Positions 8,332 through 17,159 are shown, counted from the stretch's first letter. The stretch is 64,000 bases of DNA from Streptomyces sp. NBC_00271 (GCF_036178845.1 NZ_CP108070.1:4836001-4900000), one strand, 5' to 3'. Translations and numbers: made by a program. Notes: a model not told the origin generated them from the letters alone.

Positions 8332-9111
8332 TCAGATCCGCTCGACGAGGTCCGCGATCGAGTCCACGATCCTGGAGGGCCGGAAGGGGTACTGCTCGAT
8401 CTCCTCGCGGGTGGTCAGCCCGGTGAGGACGAGATAGGTCACCATGCCCGCCTCGAGGCCGGCCAGGACGTCCGTGTCCATCCGGTCGCCGATCATCGCG
8501 CTGGTCTCGGAGTGCGCCCCGATGGCGTTGAGCCCCGTCCGCATCATCAGCGGGTTCGGCTTGCCGGCGAAGTAGGGCTGCTTGCCGGTCGCCTTGGTGA
8601 TCAGCGCGGCCACCGCACCGGTCGCGGGCAGCGGGCCCTCGGCGGACGGGCCGGTCTCGTCGGGGTTGGTGGCGATGAACCGGGCGCCGCCCTTGATCAG
8701 CCGGACCGCCTTGGTCATGGCCTCGAAGGAGTACGTACGGGTCTCGCCGAGGACCACGTAGTCCGGCTCGTGGTCGGTCAGGACGTACCCGATGTCGTGC
8801 AGCGCCGTGGTCAGGCCCGCCTCGCCGATGACGTACGCGGTGCCGCCGGGCCGCTGGTCGTCCAGGAACTTGGCGGTGGCGAGCGCGGAGGTCCAGATGT
8901 TCTCGACCGGCACGTCCAGGCCCATGCGCCGCAGCCTGGCGTGCAGGTCACGAGCGGTGTAGATCGAGTTGTTGGTGAGCACCAGGAACGGCTTCCCGGA
9001 CTCCCGCAGCCTCTTGACGAAGGCGTCCGCGCCGGGGATCGGCACACCCTCGTGGATGAGGACGCCGTCCATGTCGGTGAGCCACGACTCGATGGGCTTG
9101 CGCTCTGCCAT
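8332..9111 (-). CDS. HAD-IIA family phosphatase (NagD-like)
   Basis: This 259-aa haloacid-dehalogenase hydrolase is of the IIA subclass. Motif I is LTDMDGVLI with both Asp residues (13 and 15), motif II is the VLTNNS region, and the C-terminal motif GDRMDTDV binds Mg. The IIA cap domain lies between motifs II and III. Family members dephosphorylate small sugar or nucleotide phosphates; the substrate is not predictable. A good AGGAG box lies 10 nt before the ATG. It follows the broken phosphonate cluster in the same direction, separated by 99 nt. Confidence 0.9.
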   Translation of the reverse strand: MAERKPIESWLTDMDGVLIHEGVPIPGADAFVKRLRESGKPFLVLTNNSIYTARDLHARLRRMGLDVPVENIWTSALATAKFLDDQRPGGTAYVIGEAGLTTALHDIGYVLTDHEPDYVVLGETRTYSFEAMTKAVRLIKGGARFIATNPDETGPSAEGPLPATGAVAALITKATGKQPYFAGKPNPLMMRTGLNAIGAHSETSAMIGDRMDTDVLAGLEAGMVTYLVLTGLTTREEIEQYPFRPSRIVDSIADLVERI

Positions 9112-9210
9112 GGTGCTGGTTCTCCTGCCGTCCTGGCGTACGTACGCACACGATCCGGGGGCGCCGGAACGACGCTGTGCCGACGCCCCCAGCCTAGTCA
9201 GGGTGGAGTG

Positions 9211-10104
9211 TCAGCTTCCCGTGGCCGTCTTCCAGTCCTCGACGTACGAGGTCAGGTTCTTGTCGATGTCGGCCCAGTCCGGCTCGAAGAGCGCGACGCC
9301 GTCCATGAGCTTGGTCAGGGCGATGGCGTTCGCGTCGGTGGCCTTGACGTCCTTGCGCGCGGAGAAACCGCCGCCGATCTCGCTGACCTGCTGCTGCGCC
9401 TTGGCGGAGAGCATGAAGTCGAGGAGCTTCCTGCCGTTCTCCGAGTGCGGGGCCTTGGTGACGAGTCCCGCGGCGTACGGGAGGGCGAAGGTGGTGGGCT
9501 TCCCGGCGGCGTCGGTGGCCTTGTCGTACAGGATCGACATGTCGGGCAACTCCCGGTGCAGCCGGGAGAGTTCGGCCAGCATCCCCGACCGCAGCTGCGC
9601 GTCGAGCGCGGACAGCGGCTCGTCGAGGAGAAGGACGCCGGGCCGGATGGCGAGCGCCCGCGCGATGGCGACCCGCTGTTGCTGCCCGCCGGACAGTTCC
9701 CGCGGATGGCGCCGGGCGTAGGCCGCCATCCCGGTCATCTCCAGCGCCTCGGCGACCCGTCCGCGGATCTCGCCCTTGGCGACCTTCTGCGCCCTGAGCC
9801 CGAAGGCGACGTTGTCCTCGACCCGCATGTGCGGGAACAGCGCGTACTGCTGCACCACCATGCCGACGCCGCGCCGGTGGGGCGGCAGCGCGGTCACGTC
9901 CCGGTCGCCGATGAACACCCGGCCGGAGGCGGGCCGCACGAACCCGGCGACGGCCCGCAGCGCGGTGGTCTTCCCGGACCCGGACGGCCCGAGCAGCGCC
10001 ATCACCTCGCCGGGCTCGACGGTGAGGTCGAGGGAGTCGAGGACCGTGGTGCCGTCGTACGCGACGGACACCCGGTCGAATCGGATGCCGCTGCCGCCGC
10101 TCAC
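9211..10104 (-). pseudogene. Chimeric fragment: ABC ATPase N-terminus fused to the C-terminus of a binding protein
   Basis: The open frame encodes 297 residues from a GTG that overlaps the upstream stop (GTGA). Residues 1-193 are an ABC ATPase with Walker A GPSGSGKTT (39-47), Q-loop QQYALFPH, signature LSGGQQQ (137-143) and Walker B VLLLDEP (157-163). The sequence then switches at ILY|DKA, where the H-loop should follow, into about 104 residues typical of the C-terminus of a periplasmic ferric/phosphonate-type binding protein (GLVTKAPHSENG, LSAKAQQQV). The switch is near base 9525. The simplest explanation is a deletion that removed the ATPase end, the permease and the start of the binding protein. 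It cannot be a working importer ATPase. Confidence 0.85.
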
Positions 10105-10910
10105 CGCCCGGCTCCGGGACGCGGATCGGCTCCCGGGAGCGGGTTGTCTCCAGGGAGCGGGTTGTCTCCAGGGAACCGTTCGTCTCCGGGGAGCGGGTCG
10201 TCTCCAGCGAGCGGTCCGCCTCCGGTGGGTCCGTCGAGCAGGGCGGGAAGTTCGGCCACCGAGCCGAGCACATGGCCGGCCCCGGCCGCGCGCAGCACCT
10301 CGTCGCCGTGCGCCCCGGTGAGCACACCGGCCACCACGCCCGCCCCGGCGCGTACGCCGCTGAGCATGTCGTACGAGGTGTCGCCGACGACCGCGACCTG
10401 CTGGACGCCCTCCGCCGCCTTGGTGCGCAGGAAGGCCTCCAGGACCATGTCGGGGTACGGCCGCCCGCGGCCTCCGGCGTCGGCCGGGCACAGCGTGAGC
10501 GGCACCAGCCCCTGCCAGCCGAGGGCGTCGAGGATGGCGTCCTGGGTGACGCGGGCGAACCCGGTGGTCAGGACGACGGTACGGCCGCCCGCCCGGAGCT
10601 CCTCGATCGCCTCGCGCGCCCCGGCGATCGGCGCGAGGCGCCCGCCGTCGACGAGTTCCCCGTACGCCTTCTCGAAGGCGGCGTTGGCCCGCCGGGCGAG
10701 GGACTCCTCGCCGAACAGGTGCCGGAAGACGGAGATCTTGGACTCGCCCATGGTGGCCCTGACGTGGTCGAGCTTCCTGGTGTGGTCGGCGGACCCGGGC
10801 TCGACGCCCAGCTCCCCGGCGGCCACGGCGAAGGCCTGCTCCACCAGGCTGCCGTCGGCGACGGTGGTGCCCGCCATGTCGAGCACGACGAGTCGTATGT
10901 CCTCGGTCAT
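10101..10910 (-). CDS. Phosphonatase-like HAD hydrolase
   Basis: This 269-aa HAD-family hydrolase has motif I VVLDMAGTTV, motif II near VVLTTGF, and the Mg-binding motif VVGDTSYDMLSG. The DMAGTT form of motif I is shared with phosphonoacetaldehyde hydrolases and the phosphonatase-like family that travels with 2-aminoethylphosphonate genes. Context agrees: a GntR regulator, an FAD oxidoreductase and ABC-importer remains flank it. The last 40 or so residues are a repetitive Gly-Asp-Asn-Pro-Leu-Pro tail, encoded by five 18-bp repeats, and are absent from the core fold. The ATG at 10910 was chosen because GAAAG precedes it; an in-frame ATG at 10922 is possible. Confidence 0.85.
   Translation of the reverse strand: MTEDIRLVVLDMAGTTVADGSLVEQAFAVAAGELGVEPGSADHTRKLDHVRATMGESKISVFRHLFGEESLARRANAAFEKAYGELVDGGRLAPIAGAREAIEELRAGGRTVVLTTGFARVTQDAILDALGWQGLVPLTLCPADAGGRGRPYPDMVLEAFLRTKAAEGVQQVAVVGDTSYDMLSGVRAGAGVVAGVLTGAHGDEVLRAAGAGHVLGSVAELPALLDGPTGGGPLAGDDPLPGDERFPGDNPLPGDNPLPGADPRPGAGR
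10135..10224 (-). repeat. Five tandem 18-bp repeats inside the 3' end of the phosphonatase-like gene
   Basis: Units of the form GGGAGCGGGTTGTCTCCA run at 10135, 10153, 10171, 10189 and 10207 on the plus strand. The first two are identical. They stay in frame and encode a hexapeptide repeat near GDNPLP. Confidence 0.9.
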
Positions 10911-10915
10911 TTCTT

Positions 10916-12040
10916 TCACCATCCCAGCTCGTTGGCGGTCGTTTCGGCGATGGCGGGCGAACAGGTCATGCCGCGCCCGCCGGGCCCGGTGACCAGCCAC
11001 ACCCCGTCCCGCACCCGCTGCCGGTGCACGACTCGGCTCGGGTCGGTGCACTGCGCGTACACCCCGGCCCAGCGGCGCCGGATCTTCGGCAGCGGGCGGC
11101 CGAGGAAGGACTCGACGACCTCGGTGAGGTGCTCGTAGGGGTCTTCGAGGGTGTCGAAGGCGAAGGGGTGCTCGTACTCGTGGGTGTCGCCGATGGTCAG
11201 CCCGCCGTCCGCGCGCTGCACCATGAGCAGCTGCATCCGGTGCGCGGCGGCGATCGGGGCCTGCGGCTGGTGTGCGTCCAGGTCGTCGAGGGCGGGGCTG
11301 CGGTACGCGGGGTAGTACCGGAAGCTGTCGGCGTCGGCGACGGAGGTGGTGAGCGGCTCGCCCAGCGGTTCGGTCTGCATCATCTGCAGCCGCACCCGCC
11401 GTACGGGCAGCTCGGGCCCGGCCAGCTCCCGTACGAGACCGCCCAGCCAGGCGCCCGTGCACAGCACGACGACGTCACCGGTGTGGACGTCCCCGTGGTC
11501 GTCGCGCACGGCGTGCTCTCCCACGACGTCACGGACCTCGCGCCCCGGCAGGAAGGTGTAGTTCGGGGACTTCGACAGCTCGGCGCGGAGAGCGAGTTGG
11601 GCCGTGCGCGGCTCGACGGCCGCGTCGCGCTCGCAGAACAGGGCCGCTTCGAAGGCACCCCGCAGGGCGGGGTTCACGGCGCGTGCCTCGTCCGCGGCGA
11701 GCAGCTTGTAGCCGCGGGCGGCGGCGTCCTCGCGGGCCAGGGCGGCCTCGGCGACGGCGAGTTCGCGCGGGTTGCGCACGGGGGTCAGCGATCCGCACGC
11801 CCGGAAGCCGACGCCCGGGACGCGTGCCCCGATCCCCTCCCACAGCTCCCGCGCCCGCAGGGCGGTCTCCAGCTCCTCTCCTCCGGCGCGACCACTCACC
11901 CAGATCTGCCCGAAGTTGCGCAGCGAGGCCCCGCGGGCCTCCGCCTCACGCTCGATCTGTACGACCTCGTGGCCGCGTTCCACTGCGTGCCAGGCGTGCA
12001 GGGTACCCACCACGCCGGCTCCGACGACTATCACTCTCAC
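10916..12040 (-). CDS. FAD-dependent oxidoreductase of the TIGR03364 / DadA-like type
   Basis: This protein of about 374 aa begins with the dinucleotide-binding motif VIVVGAGVVGTLHAWHA and continues as a D-amino-acid-oxidase/glycine-oxidase fold, ending near GPGGRGMTCS. The family is recurrently found next to phosphonatase-like genes and is thought to oxidise a phosphonate-derived or related amino compound, giving an aldehyde or keto acid. The exact substrate is unproven. The GTG at 12040 was preferred because GAGGAG lies 10 nt upstream; a GTG at 12049 is an alternative. It is first in a leftward operon, 5 nt before the HAD gene. Confidence 0.85.
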   Translation of the reverse strand: MRVIVVGAGVVGTLHAWHAVERGHEVVQIEREAEARGASLRNFGQIWVSGRAGGEELETALRARELWEGIGARVPGVGFRACGSLTPVRNPRELAVAEAALAREDAAARGYKLLAADEARAVNPALRGAFEAALFCERDAAVEPRTAQLALRAELSKSPNYTFLPGREVRDVVGEHAVRDDHGDVHTGDVVVLCTGAWLGGLVRELAGPELPVRRVRLQMMQTEPLGEPLTTSVADADSFRYYPAYRSPALDDLDAHQPQAPIAAAHRMQLLMVQRADGGLTIGDTHEYEHPFAFDTLEDPYEHLTEVVESFLGRPLPKIRRRWAGVYAQCTDPSRVVHRQRVRDGVWLVTGPGGRGMTCSPAIAETTANELGW

Positions 12041-12116
12041 AACGGCCACGCTCCTCGGGAAGGGGGAATCGAAGGGGTCCGGACAGCAACCAGATGGTGA
12101 ACCGCCCATCACGTTT

Positions 12117-12127
12117 GGGCTAGACCC
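12117..12127. promoter_or_regulatory. Possible GntR operator (imperfect GGG-CTAGA-CCC palindrome)
   Basis: The short motif GGGCTAGACCC lies in the gap between the GntR gene end and the FAD oxidoreductase start. GntR/HutC-type repressors often bind GGTCTAGACC-like sites, which this resembles with mismatches. The evidence is motif shape and position only. Confidence 0.3.
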
Positions 12128-12242
12128 GTTATCTTCTCGTGACACTACTTGACCGAAAGGACGAGCCCGAGCCCGCCCCGGCCCGCCGCGCGTCAGCTGC
12201 CGAGGTACGCGGAACGTCACCTGCCGGGGTACGCGGTGAACG

Positions 12243-13001
12243 TCACCTGCCCAGGTGCGCCGTGAACGAGAACCGGTCCCCCCGGTACAGCGTCCGCACC
12301 CGCTCCAGCGGCCGCCCCTTCGTGTCCCGCGAGACCCGGTGGATCAGCAGCATCGGCAGCGCGGGCGGCGTACCGATGAGCAGCGCCTCGCGCGGCGTCG
12401 CCAGCACCGTCTCGATCCGCTCGTCCGCGTCACCGAACGCGATGCCGAGCCGGTCGTGGAGGTAGGCGTAGAAGGAGGAGTCGGGGTCGAAGTCACGGTC
12501 GAGGTCGGGCACCCGGGCCACGGCGACGTACGTACTCTCCAGACCGACCCGCTCGTCGTCGGCGAGCAGCACGCGCTCCATGTGCCAGACGGGCTCACCG
12601 CGCGTCAGCCCCGCCTCGGTGGCCAGCGCCTGCGGGCACGGGAAGCGGTCGAGCGAGATGAGCGTACGACCGGGGGTGCGCCCCTGCCGCCGTACGCCTT
12701 CGGTGTAGCTCGCGAGGGAGAGCGGCTGCTCCAGTTTCGGCCCCGCGACGACCGTGCCGCGCCCCTGCCGCCGCAGCTTGCCTTCGAGCAGCAACTCCCG
12801 CAGTGCCTGCCGTACGGTCTCGCGGGCCACCTCGTACGTCTCGGCGAGATCGCGCTCGGTGGGCAGCAGCCCCCCTTCGCCCAACTCCTCGATCAGCACG
12901 GCGATGTGCGCCTTGACCGCGTAGTACTTCGGGATACGGCCGTGCTCCGGGATGCCGGAGCGGACGGGGGCGCCGGGCGATTGGTCGTTCGGGTAGTCCA
13001 C
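12243..13001 (-). CDS. GntR/HutC-family transcriptional regulator
   Basis: This 252-aa regulator has an N-terminal winged helix (about 25-90; LLPTERDLAETYEVARETVRQ region) and a C-terminal UTRA ligand-binding domain (about 110-245; WHMERVLLAD, SFYAYLHDRLG). UTRA domains sense small phosphorylated or acidic metabolites. Its place at the head of the phosphonate cluster suggests control of those genes. It starts at a GTG with no clear ribosome binding site, so the exact start is uncertain. If the importer has been lost, the regulator may now serve only the two catabolic enzymes. Confidence 0.88.
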   Translation of the reverse strand: MDYPNDQSPGAPVRSGIPEHGRIPKYYAVKAHIAVLIEELGEGGLLPTERDLAETYEVARETVRQALRELLLEGKLRRQGRGTVVAGPKLEQPLSLASYTEGVRRQGRTPGRTLISLDRFPCPQALATEAGLTRGEPVWHMERVLLADDERVGLESTYVAVARVPDLDRDFDPDSSFYAYLHDRLGIAFGDADERIETVLATPREALLIGTPPALPMLLIHRVSRDTKGRPLERVRTLYRGDRFSFTAHLGR

Positions 13002-13049
13002 GGGGGGATGGTCCCAGATGCGGTACGGGCGCTGCGCCGGTGGGAGGGT

Positions 13050-14120
13050 TCAGCGACGCCGGAACCGGGACCAGCGGGAGGCCACAAGGAGCACGCCTCC
13101 GGCGGCGAGCAGGACGACGCCCACCGCCAGGGCGGCCTCGCGCGGCCCGGTCATGGCCAGTTCGTCCGCGGACGAGGACCCGTCGTCCGCCGCCGAGGAC
13201 CCGTCCCGTTCCTTTCCCGCGGCGTCACCGTCGCTGTCACCGCCGTCACGACCGCCGCCACCACCGTCTCCGGTACCGGTGGGGCTGCTGGTGCCGGTGC
13301 CCGTGCCGGTGACGCCGTCCGTGCTCCTGCCGGTGCTGTTGCCACTGCTGTTGCCGGCGGCGGTGGCGCTGGCGTCGGGAGCCGCGCTCGTACCGCCGCC
13401 GCCTCCGCCGTCACCTCCGCCATCGCCGCCCCCACCGTCGCCGCCGTCCCCAGTGCCCCCATTACCTCCGCCATCCCCAGTGCCCCCGTTGCCCCCGGCC
13501 TCCACAACGTCGCCGTCGCTCTTCCTGCTCTCGTCGTCGATCCGGAAGCGGTACGCGTTCGACTCCCCGACCCAGTCCCCGTCGTTGTTGTGGCGCTGCA
13601 CCACGGCCGCGTTGGCGACGACGTCGTTCGGCACGGCGGCGTCGGAGGTCACGGAGAGCCTGACCTTCACGGTGAGCGTCCGGCCGGGTCCGACCGTGAA
13701 CCCCGGGAACCCGTCGTCGAACGCCCCGACGTTCTCGTCCTGGTCGCTCTTCTCGAACTCGACGGGATGCGTGCGCTCCCCCTCGTAGAACTCCAGCCGC
13801 GCCTGTTCCGGCCGCAACACCCGCTTGCTGTCCACGAGCACGACGATCGGGTGGATGTTTCCGCAGGTGTGCGCGGTGGTGTTGGTCAGGTCGATGTACC
13901 AGGTCCGGAAGTCGCCGCCGACGTCGTAGGCGTCCGGCCCGTCGTGGATCCGGGTCTTGATCGGGAAGGCCCGGGTGTCGGGCGCGGCGCAGGTGGGGCG
14001 GGGGCTCGCGGTGGGCCCGAGAGGCGTGAGCGCGTGGGCGGCGGCCGGCGGTGCGAGCCCGAGCCCCAGGGCGGGGGCAACGGCGGTCAGGGCGAAGGGG
14101 CTGGTCTTGCGCAGTCGCAT
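13050..14120 (-). CDS. LAxTG-anchored Gly-rich surface protein
   Basis: This 356-aa protein has a signal peptide (about 1-29, ending PPAAAHA). A beta-rich N-terminal domain (about 45-195) includes two widely spaced Cys and DFRTWYIDLTN-type strands. A long Gly/Asp/Ser/Thr-rich disordered stalk follows (about 200-315). The C-terminus has LAMTG (321-325), a hydrophobic helix and a basic tail (SRFRRR). LAxTG signals are used by actinobacterial class E sortases to attach proteins to peptidoglycan. The nearest class E sortase gene in the window, at 21.9-22.8 kb, is frameshifted. The ribosome binding site before 14120 is weak. Confidence 0.85.
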   Translation of the reverse strand: MRLRKTSPFALTAVAPALGLGLAPPAAAHALTPLGPTASPRPTCAAPDTRAFPIKTRIHDGPDAYDVGGDFRTWYIDLTNTTAHTCGNIHPIVVLVDSKRVLRPEQARLEFYEGERTHPVEFEKSDQDENVGAFDDGFPGFTVGPGRTLTVKVRLSVTSDAAVPNDVVANAAVVQRHNNDGDWVGESNAYRFRIDDESRKSDGDVVEAGGNGGTGDGGGNGGTGDGGDGGGGDGGGDGGGGGGTSAAPDASATAAGNSSGNSTGRSTDGVTGTGTGTSSPTGTGDGGGGGRDGGDSDGDAAGKERDGSSAADDGSSSADELAMTGPREAALAVGVVLLAAGGVLLVASRWSRFRRR

Positions 14121-14343
14121 GAGGGGCCTTTGCCGATCAAGGGCGGCGGGAAGGGGTCGGGAAAGGGGTCGCAAGCGTCGGGCGGTGAGGGCAACGGCGT
14201 ACAGGGCAACGGCCCCGTGACCGTCCCACACCGGCCTGCGCCCACCGCCCCGCCACGCCCGCGACACACCCCGCCCGGCCCCCGAAGTCCCCCCGAACGG
14301 CCGAGTCACCCGGCCGGGGAACCGCCCTGAACACCCGAGCCGC

Positions 14344-15492
14344 TCAGTCCTCCCCGCGCCCGAACAGCGGCGCCAGCAGCAACTGCGCCGCGCCTTCCGC
14401 GACCCCACGCGCCCCACCGGGCGCCACCCGCACCGGAATCGCCCCGTCGTCCACGCCCTCCAGCCGGGCCCGTTCCTCAAGAACGGCACCGACACCCCGT
14501 ACGAAGGCCTCCTCATGCGCGGCGACGGTACGCCCGCCGAGCAGCACGAGGTCGATGTCCAACAGCCCCACCAGATTCGCGGCGCCCACCCCGAGCACCC
14601 GCGCCGCCTCACCCATGGCACCACGGTCCACCGCGGCGAGGCACAACGCCTCGATGCAGCCACGGTTGCCGCAGCCGCACGGGGGCCCGTCCAGCTGGAT
14701 GACCTGATGCCCGAACTCCCCCGCCCCGGTACGCGCCCCCCGGTGCACGCCCCCACCGATCACGAGCCCCGCCCCGAGCCCCGTACCGAGGTGCAGATAG
14801 GCGAAGGATTCGAGGGGGCCGGGGGACACATCCCCCGTCTTCCCGACGCCGCTCTCCCTCCCCACCACCGCGATCCCCAACGCGGCCGCGTTCGTGTCCT
14901 TGTCCACCACCACGGGCACCCCGAGCCGCCCCGCCAGCGCGTCCCGCAACGGGAACCCGTCCCACTCGGGAAACCCGGTGACCCGATGCAGCACACCCCG
15001 GGCATGGTCGAGCGGCCCCGGCAGGGCGACGCCCACGCCCAGTACGGACACCCCCGCCCCCGCGAGCAGCGCCTCGACCTCCCCCGCCGCCGACTCGACG
15101 ACCGCCTCCGCCCCGGCCCCCAGATCGAGCGGAACCCGCCGCTCGGCGACCACCGCGCCGGTGAGGTCGCACAGCACGACCGTCACCTCGTCGCGGTCGA
15201 GATGCAGCCCGATCGCATGCCCGGCCTCGGGCACGAGCCGCAGCACGGTCCGCGGCTTGCCGCCGGTCGACGCGCGGCGCCCCGCCTCCGCCACCAGCCC
15301 GTCCGCCCGCAGCCGAGCGGTGATCTTGCTGACGGCCTGCGGGGTCAGCCCGGTGCGCTCGGCGAGTTCGAGCCGGCTGATACCGCCCTCCCCGGCCGTG
15401 CGCAGCAGATCGAGCACGAGCGCGGCGTTGTGGCTGCGCAGGGCGAGCAGATTGACTCCCGACTCGGCGTTGGTCCTGTTCACGTACGCCAT
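14344..15492 (-). CDS. ROK-family transcriptional regulator
   Basis: This 382-aa protein has an N-terminal winged helix (about 20-75; LELAERTGLTPQAVSK) joined to a ROK sugar-kinase-like domain. It contains LPGPLDHARG, the DKDTNAAALG stretch, LGTGLGAGLVIGGG and the zinc-binding CGCGNRGCIEA motif. Such proteins are usually sugar-responsive repressors. It is divergent from an oxidoreductase gene; only 48 nt separate the starts, and a long palindrome fills that gap. The ATG at 15492 is preceded by GGGGGA. Confidence 0.92.
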   Translation of the reverse strand: MAYVNRTNAESGVNLLALRSHNAALVLDLLRTAGEGGISRLELAERTGLTPQAVSKITARLRADGLVAEAGRRASTGGKPRTVLRLVPEAGHAIGLHLDRDEVTVVLCDLTGAVVAERRVPLDLGAGAEAVVESAAGEVEALLAGAGVSVLGVGVALPGPLDHARGVLHRVTGFPEWDGFPLRDALAGRLGVPVVVDKDTNAAALGIAVVGRESGVGKTGDVSPGPLESFAYLHLGTGLGAGLVIGGGVHRGARTGAGEFGHQVIQLDGPPCGCGNRGCIEALCLAAVDRGAMGEAARVLGVGAANLVGLLDIDLVLLGGRTVAAHEEAFVRGVGAVLEERARLEGVDDGAIPVRVAPGGARGVAEGAAQLLLAPLFGRGED

Positions 15493-15508
15493 TGTCCCCC
15501 GCGCTTGC

Positions 15509-15533
15509 ACTTTGGCAACAGCGTTGTGAAAGT
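15509..15533. promoter_or_regulatory. 25-bp palindromic operator between the ROK and oxidoreductase genes
   Basis: ACTTT-N2-CAAC-N3-GTTG-N2-AAAGT has 18 of its 25 positions in perfect dyad symmetry. It spans most of the 48-nt divergent promoter region and ends 7 nt before the oxidoreductase start. It is the natural binding site for the ROK regulator to control both directions. Confidence 0.75.
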
Positions 15534-15540
15534 GGACGTC

Positions 15541-16635
15541 ATGACTGGTACGACTGGCACGACTGGCACCCCCCTCCGCGTGGCCCTCATCGGTTACGGC
15601 CTCGCGGGCTCCGTCTTCCACGCCCCGCTGATCGCCACGACCGAGGGCCTGGCCCTGGACACGATCGTCACCTCGAACCCGGAGCGGCAGGAGCAGGCAC
15701 GCGCCGAGTTCGGCGACGGAGTCTCGTTCGCCGCCACGCCCGAAGAGCTCTGGGCGCGCGCCGACGAGCTGGACCTGATCGTCATCGCCTCCCCGAACAA
15801 GACCCACGTCCCGCTCGCGACCGCCGCCCTCAAGGCGGGCCTGCCGGTCGTCGTCGACAAGCCCCTCGCCGGTACGGCGGCGGAGGCCCGCGAGCTGGCC
15901 GCGCTGGCCGAAGAGCGCGGCCTGCTCCTCTCCGTCTTCCAGAACCGCCGCTGGGACAACGACTTCCTGACCCTCCGCAAGCTGCTCGACGAGGGCGAGC
16001 TGGGCGACGTATGGCGCTTCGAGTCCCGTTTCGAGCGGTGGCGTCCGCAGCCCAAGGGCGGCTGGCGCGAGTCCGGCGACCCGGCAGAGATCGGAGGTCT
16101 CCTCTACGACCTCGGCAGCCACGTCGTCGACCAGGCCCTCGTCCTCTTCGGCCCCGCGGCCTCGGTGTACGCCGAGACGGACGTCCGCCGCCCCGGCGCC
16201 CAGACCGACGACGACACCTTCATCGCGATCACGCACACGAACGGTGTCCGCTCCCACCTCTACGTCTCCGCGACGACCGCCCAACTCGGCCCGCGCTTCC
16301 GCGTCCTGGGCTCCGCGGCCGGTTACGTGAAGCACGGCCTGGACCCGCAGGAGGCGGACCTGCGCGAGGGCAAGCGTCCCGACGCGACCGCCGAGTGGGG
16401 TGTCGAGCCCGAGTCCCTGTGGGGCCGCGTCGGCTCCGGCGAGTCCCCGCTCACGGGTGGCGGCCGCCCCGAGCCCACGCTCCCGGGCGCGTACCCCGCG
16501 TACTACGCGGCCATCGCCGCCGCCCTCCGCGACGGCGCCCCGAACCCGGTCACCGCGCAGGAGGCCGCGGCCGCCCTCGACGTCCTGGAGGCGGCCCGCC
16601 GCTCCGCCACCGAGGGCACGGTGGTGTCCCTGTGA
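15541..16635 (+). CDS. Gfo/Idh/MocA-family oxidoreductase
   Basis: This 364-aa NAD(P)-dependent dehydrogenase has a nucleotide-binding motif near the N-terminus (ALIGYGLAGSVFHAPL), the DKPLA/G motif (VVVDKPLAGTAAEA) with the family Lys, and the GGLLYDLGSHVVDQALVLFG motif with catalytic Asp and His. Members oxidise or epimerise sugars and inositols. It is divergent from a ROK regulator and overlaps the next gene by GTGA, which suggests a sugar-catabolic unit controlled by ROK. The ATG at 15541 was taken; an in-frame GTG lies nine bases upstream. The opening Thr-Gly repeat (TGTTGTTGT) is unusual but in frame. Confidence 0.92.
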   Translation: MTGTTGTTGTPLRVALIGYGLAGSVFHAPLIATTEGLALDTIVTSNPERQEQARAEFGDGVSFAATPEELWARADELDLIVIASPNKTHVPLATAALKAGLPVVVDKPLAGTAAEARELAALAEERGLLLSVFQNRRWDNDFLTLRKLLDEGELGDVWRFESRFERWRPQPKGGWRESGDPAEIGGLLYDLGSHVVDQALVLFGPAASVYAETDVRRPGAQTDDDTFIAITHTNGVRSHLYVSATTAQLGPRFRVLGSAAGYVKHGLDPQEADLREGKRPDATAEWGVEPESLWGRVGSGESPLTGGGRPEPTLPGAYPAYYAAIAAALRDGAPNPVTAQEAAAALDVLEAARRSATEGTVVSL

Positions 16636-17120
16636 GCACCGAGGACACCGCGCGGCTGCTCGCGGAACAGATCACGGAACTGGAGTCCCAGGAGCGGCAG
16701 CTGGTGCTCCCCCACTTCACGTACGACGACGCGTGGACGCTGGGCACCCTGCTCGTGAGCATGGCCCGTGAGGCCGCCGCTCCGGTCGCCATCGACATCC
16801 GCCGCGGCGGCCAGCAGCTCTTCCACGCCGCCCTGCCCGGTTCGACCCCGGACAACGACGCCTGGATCGACCGCAAGCGCCGCGTCGTCGAGCGCTACGG
16901 CTGCTCCTCGCTCCTCGTCGGCACCCGCTTCCGCGCCAAGGGCACCACCTTCGAGGCGTCCTCCCGCCTCGACCCCGACACCTACGCGGCCCACGGCGGC
17001 GCGTTCCCCCTCACGGTCGAGGGCGCGGGCGTCATCGGCACGGTGGTGGTCTCGGGCCTCCCCCAACTGGAAGACCACGCCATGGTCATCAAGGCGCTCC
17101 ACCAGTTCCTGGGAAGCTAA
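16632..17120 (+). CDS. DUF336 / UPF0303 heme-degrading-domain protein
   Basis: This 162-aa single-domain protein resembles the UPF0303/HbpS/GlcG group (DUF336), with core motifs APVAIDIRRGGQQLFHAALPG, NDAWIDRKRRVVERYG and GTVVVSGLPQLEDH. Some relatives bind or degrade heme; most have no known activity. The start GTG overlaps the stop of the oxidoreductase, so it is translated from the same message, and a metabolic rather than heme role is possible. It ends just before a terminator hairpin. Confidence 0.85.
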   Translation: MSTEDTARLLAEQITELESQERQLVLPHFTYDDAWTLGTLLVSMAREAAAPVAIDIRRGGQQLFHAALPGSTPDNDAWIDRKRRVVERYGCSSLLVGTRFRAKGTTFEASSRLDPDTYAAHGGAFPLTVEGAGVIGTVVVSGLPQLEDHAMVIKALHQFLGS

Positions 17121-17129
17121 GCCCCACAC

Positions 17130-17159
17130 CCGCGCCCCTGTCTCCTCAGGGGCGCGGGG
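17130..17159 (+). terminator. Terminator hairpin after the oxidoreductase operon
   Basis: An 11-bp stem CCCGCGCCCCT (17130-17140) with AGGGGCGCGGG (17149-17159) lies 10 nt past the DUF336 stop. Its right arm is the first copy of the repeat cluster that follows. Confidence 0.8.
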
